Source: Bacteroidaceae bacterium (GTDB lineage: Bacteria; Bacteroidota; Bacteroidia; Bacteroidales; Bacteroidaceae). From it: DNA of 60,771 nucleotides. Below the pieces are notes generated by a model. The model did no database searches and was not told the DNA's origin. It saw only the letters and a list, made by a program, of their open reading frames with translations. Position 1 is the first letter of the stretch; every line of letters starts with the position of its first letter. This document shows, in pieces, positions 8,287-17,194 of the stretch. The DNA is taken from assembly GCA_017940605.1 (NCBI GenBank), contig JAGAYF010000021.1, positions 1-60,771 of the forward strand, read 5' to 3'. Position numbers and translations under genes: made by a program.

Positions 8287-10326
8287 TTATTGCACCTGGC
8301 TGCCGGGCTTCACGGGCTGTTCCACGGTGGTTACTTTCAGCGAACCGTCGGGGGCGACGGCGCTGAGTATCATTCCCTGGCTCTCTATGCCCATCATCTT
8401 GCGTGCCGGCAGGTTGGCAATGAAGCACACCTGCTTGCCCACGAGGTCTTCGGGCTGATAGTGCTGGGCTATACCGCTCAGGATGGTGCGCCCGCCCAGC
8501 CCGTCGTCTATCTTGAACTGCAACAGCTTGTTGCTCTTGGCTACCTTTTCACAAGCCAGCACCGTGCCGACGCGAATGTCCAGACGGGCAAAATCGTCTA
8601 TGCTGCACGGCTCGCCCACGGGGGCTGGATGCGCTTCGGCAGCTTCATTGGCCTTCTTGGTGTCGAGCAATTTCTGCACCTGGGCCTCTACTACGCTGTC
8701 CTCTATCTTTTCAAACAGCAGTGCCGCCTGTCCCAGCTGGTGTCCCTCACCCAGGAGGTCGGTGCGTCCCAAATCCTCCCACGAGAAGGCCGTAAGATTG
8801 AGCATCTCCCTCAGTCGGCGGCTGCTAAACGGCAGGAAGGGCTCGAATGCGATGCTGAGATTGGCCACCAACTGCAAACTGAGGTGCAGGATGGTCTTTA
8901 CTCGCTCGGGGTCGGTCTTCACCACTTTCCACGGCTCGCTTTCGGCCAGGTACTTGTTGCCTATGCGGGCCAGGTCCATGGCCTCTTTCTGCGCATCGCG
9001 GAAGTGAAATTTGTCGAGCAGGCTCTCCACGCGCGCTTTCACGTCGCGAAATTCGCTGATGGTCTGCCGGTCGTAGTCGGTGAGCTCGCCCAGTGCGGGC
9101 ACAATGCCATCGTAGTATTTCTGCGTCAGGACAAGGGCACGGTTGACGAAGTTGCCGTACACGGCCACGAGTTCATTGTTGTTGCGGGCCTGAAAATCCT
9201 TCCAGGTGAAGTTATTGTCCTTCGTCTCAGGGGCGTTGGCGGTCAGCACGTAGCGCAGTACGTCCTGCTTGCCCGGGAAATCGGCGTTGTACTCGTGCAG
9301 CCACACGGCCCAATTCTTCGACGTCGAAATCTTGTCGTCTTCTAGGTTCAGGAACTCGTTGGCCGGCACGTTGTCGGGCAGGATGTAGTCGCCCATGGCC
9401 TTGAGCATGGCGGGAAACACGATGCAGTGGAACACGATGTTGTCTTTTCCGATGAAGTGGATGAGCCGTGTCTCGGGGTCTTTCCACCATTTTTCCCAGT
9501 CCGTGGGATGGAGGTCGCGCGTGTTGCTGATGTAGCCTATGGGGGCGTCAAACCACACATAGAGCACCTTGCCTTCCGCCTCCGCCACGGGAACAGGGAT
9601 GCCCCAGTCCAAATCGCGGCTCACGGCACGGGGCTTCAGGCCCGTGTCCAGCCAGCTCTTGCACTGTCCGTACACATTGCTGCGCCATTCCTTGTGATCC
9701 TCCAGAATCCACTTTTCCAACCAGGGCTGGTGCTGGTCCAATGGCAAGTACCAATGCTTGGTCTTGCGCAGCACGGGCTTGCTGCCGCTCACGGTGCTGT
9801 GAGGGTTGATGAGCTCTGTGGGCGAAAGCGCCGAGCCGCACTTTTCGCACTGGTCGCCATAGGCTCCCTGGTTGTGGCAGTGGGGACACTCTCCCACGAT
9901 GTACCGGTCGGCCAGGAACGTCTTGGCTTCCTCGTCGTAGTACTGCTCCGACTCCTGCTCCACAAAGCCTCCCTTCTCGTAGATAGTCTTGAAGAAATGG
10001 CTGGCCGTATCGCGCTGGGTGTCCGACGTGGTGCGGCCGAAGTAGTCAAACTCTATGCCGAAGTCCTCAAAGCTCTTCTTGATGAGCCCGTAGTACTTGT
10101 CCACCACGTCGCGCGGAGTGCAGTTCTCCTTGCGGGCGCGGATGGTGACGGGCACGCCGTGCTCATCGGTGCCGCACACAAAGCACACGTCTTGGTGCTT
10201 CAGCCTGAGATATCTCACATAAATGTCGGCCGGAACGTACACTCCGGCCAGGTGGCCTATGTGGATGCCGCCGTTGGCATAGGGCAAGGCGGCAGTGACC
10301 ATGGTTCGTTTGAAGTTCTTCTCCAT
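8287..10326 (-). CDS. metG: Methionyl-tRNA synthetase
   Basis: 679 residues from the ATG at 10326. An in-frame ATG at 10359 exists, but it lies upstream of the -7 box at 10347-10354, so it is rejected. The class I signature HIGH is at about residues 22-25 in [13 protein letters not shown] zinc knuckle with two Cys pairs (CPHC, CEKC) lies at about 147-163, and the KMSKS-type loop reads KISTSK at about 332-337. The C-terminal domain (about 575-679, [13 protein letters not shown] onward) is the Trbp111-like tRNA-binding dimerisation module. The enzyme charges initiator and elongator tRNA with methionine. It is the first gene of a five-gene minus-strand operon ending in rnr. Confidence 0.97.
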   Translation of the reverse strand: MEKNFKRTMVTAALPYANGGIHIGHLAGVYVPADIYVRYLRLKHQDVCFVCGTDEHGVPVTIRARKENCTPRDVVDKYYGLIKKSFEDFGIEFDYFGRTTSDTQRDTASHFFKTIYEKGGFVEQESEQYYDEEAKTFLADRYIVGECPHCHNQGAYGDQCEKCGSALSPTELINPHSTVSGSKPVLRKTKHWYLPLDQHQPWLEKWILEDHKEWRSNVYGQCKSWLDTGLKPRAVSRDLDWGIPVPVAEAEGKVLYVWFDAPIGYISNTRDLHPTDWEKWWKDPETRLIHFIGKDNIVFHCIVFPAMLKAMGDYILPDNVPANEFLNLEDDKISTSKNWAVWLHEYNADFPGKQDVLRYVLTANAPETKDNNFTWKDFQARNNNELVAVYGNFVNRALVLTQKYYDGIVPALGELTDYDRQTISEFRDVKARVESLLDKFHFRDAQKEAMDLARIGNKYLAESEPWKVVKTDPERVKTILHLSLQLVANLSIAFEPFLPFSSRRLREMLNLTAFSWEDLGRTDLLGEGHQLGQAALLFEKIEDSVVEAQVQKLLDTKKANEAAEAHPAPVGEPCSIDDFARLDIRVGTVLACEKVAKSNKLLQFKIDDGLGGRTILSGIAQHYQPEDLVGKQVCFIANLPARKMMGIESQGMILSAVAPDGSLKVTTVEQPVKPGSQVQ

Positions 10327-10346
10327 TGTGTATATGATTTTGCCTT

Positions 10347-10378
10347 CAAAATTACCCATTTTCGTCCATTATGACAAG
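10347..10378 (-). promoter_or_regulatory. Promoter of the metG operon
   Basis: The minus strand has CTTG at 10375-10378, 20 bases of spacer, then TAATTTTG at 10347-10354, a good fit to the Bacteroidota -33/-7 pattern. Transcription would start near 10340, which fixes the metG start at 10326. Confidence 0.75.
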
Positions 10379-10528
10379 GTTTTCGGGAAAAAACTTGGTG
10401 TGTCGGGCACTGAAAGCGGCATTCTCGTTTGCCGCAGGAAGGTATAGCCCACGGTGGTGTTTGGAAAACGGCTGAAAATCAAGAGGAAAGCATGTGAGGA
10501 AATGCCTGGGGCAAAAACCGTGGACAAA

Positions 10529-10623
10529 AAGGCCTAAAAGGTCGTTTTTTACGCCTTGTATGGATTTTTTCAGGCCGCGTGCGCAGGCCTTTCTCGCCTT
10601 GTTCGTGCTGTTATTGCGCCTTG
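10529..10623 (+). repeat. Phased intergenic array, copy 2
   Basis: The core units start at 10551 (ACGCCTTG after six T), 10572 (marker AGGCCGC), 10594 (TCGCCTTG) and 10616 (GCGCCTTG), giving spacings of 21, 22 and 22 bp. An inverted, slightly diverged unit, AAGGCCTAAAA at 10529-10539, precedes the head and can pair with it. The last unit also forms a 9-bp perfect stem (GCCTTGCCC, 10618-10626) with GGGCAAGGC at 10640-10648. The 418-base gap holding it otherwise contains only the metG promoter. Both flanking genes run on the opposite strand. Confidence 0.85.
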
Positions 10624-10744
10624 CCCGTTCGGAGTGTCTGGGCAAGGCAACGGCCAGTCGTCTTTCCCGTCTGGTTGCAGAGGGGAAAAAGGAGTGTTGA
10701 TGTCCAGTAAGATGGGGTAATGGCCCGTGGGGTGCGCGAAAGGG

Positions 10745-11127
10745 TTATTCCTGCACGTAGATGAGTCTTTCCCGATGGTACAGCGACAGCTTTCCGTCTT
10801 GTTCCCTCAGGCTGAAAGGGCCGCTGCGCCATCCCGTGCCCTGTTGGTCCAGCAGGGGTGCGTGCTGATCGAAGGCAGGAACAGTTCCACCTGCCTGCGG
10901 TCGGGCGAGAACACGGCAAAGGCGGCGGTCGTGGCTGCCGAATCCTGTGCGTTCAGCATGCGTGTGCCGCTTTCCCACGGGCGTATGCAGTCCTTGAGCA
11001 CGGTGCTCCATGTGTAGCCGGCGGCTACAAGGCATCCGTGTGCGTCCTTGTGTCCGCCTACCATTTTATTGCTGCTGTTGCAGGATGTCATGATGATGAG
11101 GGGCAGCAGGAAGAGCCAGAGGCGCAT
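10745..11127 (-). pseudogene. Small lipoprotein gene with an apparent one-base frameshift
   Basis: From the ATG at 11127 the frame reads a lipoprotein leader (lipobox IMTSC), then HGCLVAAGYTWSTVLKDCIR and VFSPDRRQVELFLP. These match a family of about 120-residue Bacteroidales lipoproteins of unknown function. After VELFLP, near 10868-10880, the frame turns into unrelated Arg/Ala-rich sequence. The neighbouring frame continues the family instead, with PLLDQQGTGWRSGPFSL and KLSLYHRERLIYVQE, and stops at 10745. A single missing base between TTC and GAT would restore one protein of about 126 residues. Either the gene is recently broken or the read has an error. It follows purD by 9 bases at the end of the cysE operon. 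Confidence 0.72.
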
Positions 11128-11136
11128 GGGGCGTGC

Positions 11137-12420
11137 TTATTTCAGGTCGCGCCCAATGTCGCGCCTGTAGTATTTGTCTTGGTACTGAATGGCTTGTGCT
11201 CCCTGCATGGACAGGGCAAGTGCCTCGTCCTTGTCCTTTCCGTAGGACGTGACGCTGATGACGCGTCCGCCTGCGCTGACGAGTTGCCCGTCCTTGAGCG
11301 CCGTCCCGCTGTGGAAGACGATGCTTTCCCTGATGTCTTCCGTGCCGGTGATGGGGTAGCCTTTCTTGTATTCCTCGGGATAGCCGCCGCTGACCAACAT
11401 GACGTTGACGGCCGAGCGCGGGTCGAACTCAATGGTGCGTTGGTCCAAGTCCTGCAGGGCCACGCCTTCCAGCAAGTCCACGAGGTCGCTCTTGATGCGC
11501 GGCATGACGGTCTCGGTCTCGGGGTCGCCCATGCGGCAGTTGTACTCAATGACGTAGGGGTCGCCGCCCACATTGATAAGACCGAAGAAGATGAAGCCCT
11601 TGTACTCGATGCCCTCGCTCATCAGGCCCTGCACCGTGGGGCGGATGATGCGCTGCTCCACCTTGTCGAGCCATTCGGCCGTGGCAAAGCTGACGGGCGA
11701 CACGCTGCCCATGCCGCCTGTGTTGAGGCCGCAGTCCTGTTCGCCAATGCGCTTGTAGTCCTTGGCTTCGGGCAGGATTTTGTAGTGTCCTGCCCCGTCG
11801 GTGATGACGAATACGGAACACTCAATGCCGCTGAGGAACTGCTCAATGACGACGCTGGCCGAGGCGTTGCCGAACATGCCCTCCAGCATTTCCCTGAACT
11901 TGGCCTGTGCCTCTGCCAGGCTGTTCAGGATGAGTACCCCCTTGCCGGCGCACAGTCCGTCGGCCTTGAGTACGTAGGGCGGTTGCAGGGTTTCCAGGTA
12001 TTGCAGTCCGGCCTGGATGTTCGTCCCGTTGAATGTCTTGTGGGCCGCAGTGGGGATGCTGTGGCGTTGCATGAATTCCTTGGCAAAGTCCTTGCTTCCC
12101 TCCAGCAGTGCGCCCCGTTTGCTCGGGCCAACGACGGTGATGTCCTTCAGCTCGCCGTGTTCCTTGAAATAGTCGGCAATGCCCTCTACGAGCGGCACTT
12201 CAGGGCCTACGACGATGATATCGACTTTCTTGTCGCGGGCAAATTGGGCCACGGCAGGGAAGTTCAGCATGTCCATGGCTACCAGTTCACCCTGGGCTGC
12301 CATGCCGGGATTTCCGGGTGCGATATAGAGTTTCTCAAGTCTGGGGCTTTGGGCTATCTTCCATGCGATGGCGTGCTCGCGGCCGCCGCTGCCCAGCAAA
12401 AGGATGGTTTTCTTGTCCAT
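11137..12420 (-). CDS. purD: Phosphoribosylamine-glycine ligase (GAR synthetase)
   Basis: 427 residues, the standard length. The N-terminus [18 protein letters not shown] is the PurD N-domain, and the ATP-grasp fold follows, with [20 protein letters not shown], the [12 protein letters not shown] loop and [11 protein letters not shown] near the metal site. The enzyme catalyses the second step of de novo purine synthesis, joining 5-phosphoribosylamine and glycine with ATP. The other pur genes are not in the window. It lies in a minus-strand operon, 27 bases after the dipeptidyl peptidase gene. Confidence 0.97.
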   Translation of the reverse strand: MDKKTILLLGSGGREHAIAWKIAQSPRLEKLYIAPGNPGMAAQGELVAMDMLNFPAVAQFARDKKVDIIVVGPEVPLVEGIADYFKEHGELKDITVVGPSKRGALLEGSKDFAKEFMQRHSIPTAAHKTFNGTNIQAGLQYLETLQPPYVLKADGLCAGKGVLILNSLAEAQAKFREMLEGMFGNASASVVIEQFLSGIECSVFVITDGAGHYKILPEAKDYKRIGEQDCGLNTGGMGSVSPVSFATAEWLDKVEQRIIRPTVQGLMSEGIEYKGFIFFGLINVGGDPYVIEYNCRMGDPETETVMPRIKSDLVDLLEGVALQDLDQRTIEFDPRSAVNVMLVSGGYPEEYKKGYPITGTEDIRESIVFHSGTALKDGQLVSAGGRVISVTSYGKDKDEALALSMQGAQAIQYQDKYYRRDIGRDLK

Positions 12421-12447
12421 TTTTCTGTATGTTTGTAGATATGAGTG

Positions 12448-14658
12448 TTATTTCAGGTGGTCTTCAAAGTAGCGCGTAATGTGTTCGTAGAGATGGACGC
12501 GGTCGCGCCCCATCATGTTGTGCCCGTCGCCCGGGTAGGTGAGCAGGTCGGGGTGTGTGCCGGCGTTTTCGCATGCGCGGATGAACGAAAGGGTGTGCTG
12601 GGGTACGCATACGGGGTCGTTGTAGCCGAAAATGATGAGCAGCCGCCCCTTGAGGTCGCCGGCGCGCAGGGTGAGGTTGTTGTTCTTGTAGCCATCGGGG
12701 TTATCCTGCGGCGTGTCCATGTACCGCTCGCCGTACATGACTTCGTAGTACTTCCAGTCTATGACAGGGCCGCCGGCTACGCCGACCTTGAAGTCATCGG
12801 CATAGGTCAGCATGAGGTTGGTCGTCATGAAGCCGCCGTAGCTCCAGCCGTGCACACCCAGCCTGCTGGCATCGACGTAGGGAAGGCTCTTGAGGAATGC
12901 CACTCCCTGCATTTGGTCTTTCATTTCTTCCGTGCCCAGCTGGCGGAACGTGACGTTCTCAAATTCCAGCCCGCGCTCGCTTGAGCCTCGGTTGTCCAAA
13001 ACGAAGACTACGTAGCCCAGCTGGGCCATGTAGGTCTCCCAGCCGCGCGACATGTAGTGCCATGAATCGTCGACCAGGCGCGTGTGCGGCCCGCCGTAGA
13101 CATAGATGATGGCTGGGTACTTCTTGTTGGGGTCGAAGTGGGTGGGCTGAATCAATCGGTAGTATAGGTCGGTTGTTCCGTCGGCGGCCTTTAGCGTTCC
13201 GCGGGTGATGTTGGGCACTTGACGCCCCTTCCAGGGGTCTTTGGCCTTCAGGAGCGTGGTTACCTTGCCGTTGTGGGTGTTGATGAGGTCAACCTGTCGT
13301 GGAACTTGGGGCGAAGACCACGTGTCGACCACCCATTTGCCGTCGGGGCTGAGCTGGCCGCTGTGAACGCCTGTGGCATTGCCCAATAGTTGGTGCGTGC
13401 CTTTTTCTATGTTTACGCTGAACAGGTTATGCTGCAATGGCGAGCAACCGGTGCAGTTGATGATGATGCTTTTGGTCTTGGTGTTGAAGCCCAACAGGTC
13501 GATGACGATGCCCAACTCGTTTCCTGTCAGGCAGCGGAGGGTACGCTCTTCCTTTAAACTGTATAGGTAGAGATGATCGTAGCCGTCCTTTTCGCTCCAA
13601 TAGATGAACTTGTCGTTGTCCCAAGGCAGGAACGTGAGTCCGTGCTGCGGCTGGACGTATTTGGGGTGTCGCTCTTCGTATAGGGTCTTTTCCAACGTGC
13701 CCGTGTTGGCATCAAACTGAAGTAGCTTGACATGGTTTTGGTCGCGGTTGAGATTGTAGAGGAATATCTTTCGGCTGTCGGGCGACCAAGTGATGCCACA
13801 ATAGTATTGGTCGAGATTGTTGCCTGTTTGAAGCCAAATGGTTTTTCCTGAGGCGCGGTGGTACACGCCCATGCTGACGCGATGGCTGGCTTCACCGGCC
13901 ATGGGATATTTGGTGGGGGCAACGGTGGCGATGCGGGTACTGATGTCGACGAGTGGATAGTCGGGGACCATGCTTTGGTCCATGCGGTAGAAGCAGAGGC
14001 TTTGTCCGTCGGGACTCCAAAACGTGCCCTTGGTGATTCCGAATTCGTTGCGGTGGACTTCCTGGCCGTATACGATGTCATGTGAGCCGTCTTGGCTCAG
14101 AGCATGCGGGCCGTTGGTGTCGTATATGTGCAGGTTGTCTTTTTCATTGTATGCCTGGCAGCGACCTGCGGGACTGTAGTCCTGCCAACTTTGTGGGGCT
14201 GGAAATCGGACGATATGGCTCACTCCTGACTGCCAATCGTATTCGGCCATCAGGCTGGCGGTGGTGAATCGTGCCTTTGGCTCGTCCGAATAGGGGAATG
14301 TGGCGACGGCGAGTGTGAGACTCTTGGATTCTTTCTTGTTGAGTCCGGCCTGTTGCAGGCTCTGCTCTAACTGTTTTTGGGTGAAGAGTGGTGTCCAGGC
14401 TGTCTTGCCGTCCCATTTGCTGATGCTGTCGCGGTCGATCTTTAGTAATTGGTTTCCCCACCAAGTTGTGCGCAATGTTTGGGGGATGAACTTTGCGTAA
14501 CTCCTGCCGCCAGGAATGAGATCTTCCAAAGTGAATGTCTTGTCCTGGGCCATGGCTGAAGTGGAAAGGTATAAAAAAATAACAAAAAGAGACCAGTTAA
14601 TTTTTCTTGCCCTGACGTGTGTTTTTTGTAAATGACTTGGATTTTTTGAAATCTCCAT
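12448..14658 (-). CDS. Dipeptidyl peptidase IV-like serine peptidase (S9)
   Basis: 736 residues from the ATG at 14658. This start precedes a basic stretch and the hydrophobic core WSLFVIFLYLSTSAMAQ, which forms the signal peptide. The seven- or eight-bladed DPPIV N-terminal propeller spans about 60-490. The alpha/beta hydrolase domain has nucleophile Ser606 in GWSYGGF, Asp681 in GYNDPV and His713 in PGDGHNM. Such enzymes release X-Pro or X-Ala dipeptides from peptide N-termini in the periplasm and feed peptide uptake. The 5' end overlaps the 3' end of the rlmL-like gene by 62 bases in another frame. It is third in the cysE operon. Confidence 0.95.
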   Translation of the reverse strand: MEISKNPSHLQKTHVRARKINWSLFVIFLYLSTSAMAQDKTFTLEDLIPGGRSYAKFIPQTLRTTWWGNQLLKIDRDSISKWDGKTAWTPLFTQKQLEQSLQQAGLNKKESKSLTLAVATFPYSDEPKARFTTASLMAEYDWQSGVSHIVRFPAPQSWQDYSPAGRCQAYNEKDNLHIYDTNGPHALSQDGSHDIVYGQEVHRNEFGITKGTFWSPDGQSLCFYRMDQSMVPDYPLVDISTRIATVAPTKYPMAGEASHRVSMGVYHRASGKTIWLQTGNNLDQYYCGITWSPDSRKIFLYNLNRDQNHVKLLQFDANTGTLEKTLYEERHPKYVQPQHGLTFLPWDNDKFIYWSEKDGYDHLYLYSLKEERTLRCLTGNELGIVIDLLGFNTKTKSIIINCTGCSPLQHNLFSVNIEKGTHQLLGNATGVHSGQLSPDGKWVVDTWSSPQVPRQVDLINTHNGKVTTLLKAKDPWKGRQVPNITRGTLKAADGTTDLYYRLIQPTHFDPNKKYPAIIYVYGGPHTRLVDDSWHYMSRGWETYMAQLGYVVFVLDNRGSSERGLEFENVTFRQLGTEEMKDQMQGVAFLKSLPYVDASRLGVHGWSYGGFMTTNLMLTYADDFKVGVAGGPVIDWKYYEVMYGERYMDTPQDNPDGYKNNNLTLRAGDLKGRLLIIFGYNDPVCVPQHTLSFIRACENAGTHPDLLTYPGDGHNMMGRDRVHLYEHITRYFEDHLK

Positions 14659-16159
14659 TTCTGCTTTTCTTGTCAAAAAATTTTTTGTTCTTGGGGGGAC
14701 GTCGGTCGTCATCCTCCTTGTCAAAATACCGTGGACGCCTGGGCTTTTCAAACGGCCGATCGTAGCCTTTCCAATCGGAAGAACGTCGATTGTTGCGTTC
14801 TTCGCGTTCTGCGTTTTTTTCGGCCCACATGGCTCGACGGATTTCCCTTTTTTCCTTTGCTACGAATTCGCGGTGTCGGCGTATCAGATATTCGGGAATC
14901 TCGCTGTCGGTGTCTTCAGTGACTGCATCCCGTTGAAATTCGCGGCGGGGCTTGATGCGGCGTTTCTCTGCGTTTCGTGCTCGCTCCTCATTGGTCTTTA
15001 CGATGCCGCCTCGGGCGCGGAAATCCTGGAGCTGTCCGTTGAAAATGGTGTATTTGCGGAATTCGCAATTGAGCGATCCATTATATAATGGTATCTTTAG
15101 GCTGGGCTTTAGACCTATTTGGTCAAAAGTCTCCATGCGGTAGCCGATTATCCATGCGTCGTTTCCTGCAAATTGGTGTTTGAGCCGTTCCCCAATGGTT
15201 TTGTATAGTCCTAACAAGTTAGATGTGGTGATGCGCTCACCGTAGGGAGGATTCATTACAATGATGGACTTCTCCGTGGGTTGGGTGAATTGCTGGATGG
15301 GTTGCACGGCCAGTGAAATGTTGCTGCTTAGGCCTGCTGCCTTGACGTTCTGGCGTGCGGAGATGATGGCTTCGCTTTCGCTGTCGTATCCATAGATGTG
15401 GTGTTCAAACGGTCGCTCCTTGCTGTCATCGTTGTAGATTTTTTCAAATAGGCTGCGGTCAAAATCCGGCCATTTTTCAAAGGCATAGTTTTGGCGAAAT
15501 ACGCCAGGGGCGATGTTGCGGGCAATTAATGCGGCTTCTATCAGGATCGTACCTGAGCCGCACATGGGATCGATGAAGTCGCACTCACCTTTCCAGCCCG
15601 TCATGAGTATCATGGCGGCGGCCAGGACTTCATTGATAGGGCTCTCCACGGTTGCCTGCCGATAGCCGCGCTTATGCAGGCTCTCTCCCGAGGAATCCAG
15701 GCTGAGGGTGCAGTTGTCCTCCGAGATGTGCATGTTAAAGCGTATGTCAGGGGCGGCTACGCTGATGTTGGGCCGTTGTCCTGTTTGCTCGCGGAAGAAA
15801 TCGACAATGGCATCCTTGACTTTGTATGACACGAATTTGGAATTTCGGAAGTCATCGCTATATACGACCGAGTCGACCGAAAAAGTGGTCTTGACATCCA
15901 AATATTGCGTCCAGTCCAATTGCTTTATTTTCTCATATACCTCATCGGCGGTCGTCGCCTTAAAGGTAATGATGGGCTTGAGGATGCGAATGGCCGTGCG
16001 TAGCTCAAAATTGGTACGGTACATCAACTCTTTGTCTCCGGTAAAGAAGACGATGCGGTTGCCTTTCTTTATATTTTCAGCGCCAATCTGAGCAAGTTCC
16101 TTGGCCAGGATGTCTTCCAGTCCCAGAAAGGTCTTGGCGGCGAGTTTAGTGGATTCCAT
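14597..16159 (-). CDS. RlmL/COG0116-type 23S rRNA (guanine-N2) methyltransferase
   Basis: 520 residues. The N-terminal THUMP domain (about 45-155) is followed by a Rossmann methyltransferase domain with the SAM-binding DPMCGSGTILIEAA motif and the catalytic MNPPYGER motif. This corresponds to the m2G2445 half of E. coli RlmL, without the second (RlmK) methyltransferase domain. The last 130 residues or so are a strongly basic, low-complexity tail rich in Arg, Lys and Asp, probably RNA-binding. The tail's coding end overlaps the start of the next gene by 62 bases. It starts one base after the cysE stop codon, so the two are probably translationally linked. Confidence 0.9.
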   Translation of the reverse strand: MESTKLAAKTFLGLEDILAKELAQIGAENIKKGNRIVFFTGDKELMYRTNFELRTAIRILKPIITFKATTADEVYEKIKQLDWTQYLDVKTTFSVDSVVYSDDFRNSKFVSYKVKDAIVDFFREQTGQRPNISVAAPDIRFNMHISEDNCTLSLDSSGESLHKRGYRQATVESPINEVLAAAMILMTGWKGECDFIDPMCGSGTILIEAALIARNIAPGVFRQNYAFEKWPDFDRSLFEKIYNDDSKERPFEHHIYGYDSESEAIISARQNVKAAGLSSNISLAVQPIQQFTQPTEKSIIVMNPPYGERITTSNLLGLYKTIGERLKHQFAGNDAWIIGYRMETFDQIGLKPSLKIPLYNGSLNCEFRKYTIFNGQLQDFRARGGIVKTNEERARNAEKRRIKPRREFQRDAVTEDTDSEIPEYLIRRHREFVAKEKREIRRAMWAEKNAEREERNNRRSSDWKGYDRPFEKPRRPRYFDKEDDDRRPPKNKKFFDKKSRNGDFKKSKSFTKNTRQGKKN

Positions 16160-16160
16160 A

Positions 16161-17066
16161 TTATGAAGGGTTGGGTGTTCTGTATTGTACGATGTGTGCC
16201 CCAGGAGGAACGTCTTCTGTCACCCATATGTTACCCCCGATGACAGCGCCTTTGCCAATGGTGATTCGTCCCAGGATGGTTGCATTGCTGTAGACGATGA
16301 CATCGTCCTCCAGGATGGGGTGACGCGCAATGCCCTTGATGGGATGGCCCTCTTCGTCCAGAGGGAAACTCCGTGCGCCCAGCGTTACGCCTTGGTAAAG
16401 CTTTACGTTATTTCCAATGATGCAAGTTGCACCGATGACGACGCCTGTTCCGTGGTCAATCGTAAAGTGATGGCCGATGCTGGCGGCAGGATGGATGTCT
16501 ATTCCCGTCTCGTTGTGGGCCATTTCCGTGAGCATGCGGGGAAGCAGGGGCACTTGCTGAAGATACAGCTCATGTGCCACACGGTAGTTGATGAGTGTTT
16601 TTATGACAGGGTAGCAACTGATGACTTCGCTGATGTCTGTGGCGGCGGGGTCGCCGTTGTATGCTGCCCTCACATCGGTTTCGAGCGTGCGTCGCAGCAG
16701 TGGCAGGCTTTCCACGATGTGTGTGGCTATGCCCTCGGCCTTTTGTTTGTATTGTATGGCGGTCACTCCCGTCTTGCAGGTAAAGCTGAGGCTGGCAGCG
16801 ATTTGTTTTACCAGCAGCGTGTACAGGCGTTCCACCTCCACGCCAATGGTGTATTTCAGCGTATGGCAGTTCACGTCGGGCCGACCGTAGAAACCGGGAA
16901 ATATGAGCGCGCGGCACAGGTCGCGTATCTCTCTCAGGGCCTGTGCCGACGGTATTTGGTCGCTGTTGTGGCATTCGTGGAAGAATCCCTGTTGTTTCAT
17001 TTCTGTGTAGTCTGACAGTTGGTCCACTACGTCAGAATAGAGCCTCGCAAAGTCGGTAGATTTCAT
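16161..17066 (-). CDS. cysE: Serine O-acetyltransferase
   Basis: 301 residues from the ATG at 17066; an upstream TTG at 17072 is not preferred. An all-helical N-terminal region (about 1-175) is followed by the left-handed beta-helix of hexapeptide repeats. The active-site stretch HPAASIGHHFTIDHGTGVVIGA and the VKLYQGVTLGA coil are in place. The enzyme acetylates L-serine to O-acetylserine, the precursor of cysteine. The longer N-terminus resembles the EpsC-type SATs of Bacteroidota. A promoter lies 67-98 bases upstream, so this is the lead gene of an operon continuing into the rlmL-like gene, dpp IV and purD. Confidence 0.93.
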   Translation of the reverse strand: MKSTDFARLYSDVVDQLSDYTEMKQQGFFHECHNSDQIPSAQALREIRDLCRALIFPGFYGRPDVNCHTLKYTIGVEVERLYTLLVKQIAASLSFTCKTGVTAIQYKQKAEGIATHIVESLPLLRRTLETDVRAAYNGDPAATDISEVISCYPVIKTLINYRVAHELYLQQVPLLPRMLTEMAHNETGIDIHPAASIGHHFTIDHGTGVVIGATCIIGNNVKLYQGVTLGARSFPLDEEGHPIKGIARHPILEDDVIVYSNATILGRITIGKGAVIGGNIWVTEDVPPGAHIVQYRTPNPS

Positions 17067-17132
17067 TTTCAATACTGTCCGGATATACTTAATGCAGTAT
17101 ATTTAAATATGTATATGTCTCAAAAGTGAGTG

Positions 17133-17164
17133 CAAAGTTACTGCAAATTGAGGTAATGCGCCAA
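17133..17164 (-). promoter_or_regulatory. Promoter of the cysE operon
   Basis: The minus strand has TTG at 17162-17164, about 21 bases of spacer, and TAACTTTG at 17133-17140, matching the Bacteroidota -33/-7 pattern. The leader to the ATG at 17066 is about 60 bases. Confidence 0.7.
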
Positions 17165-17194
17165 GCAAAACCACGCTTTTTCACATTGTGCCGG

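Noticed and set aside
10494..10700. Short peptides encoded across the phased arrays (similar Phe/Arg/Leu-rich peptides appear at several copies)
   Set aside because: Spacings of 21 and 22 bp change the reading frame within each array and between copies, so the similar peptides are by-products of the DNA repeat.
10868..10880. Programmed -1 frameshifting in the small lipoprotein gene
   Set aside because: No slippery heptamer or downstream stem at the junction; a mutation or sequencing error is simpler.
10858..12438. 526-codon open frame on the plus strand
   Set aside because: Complement of purD, which is unambiguous on the minus strand.
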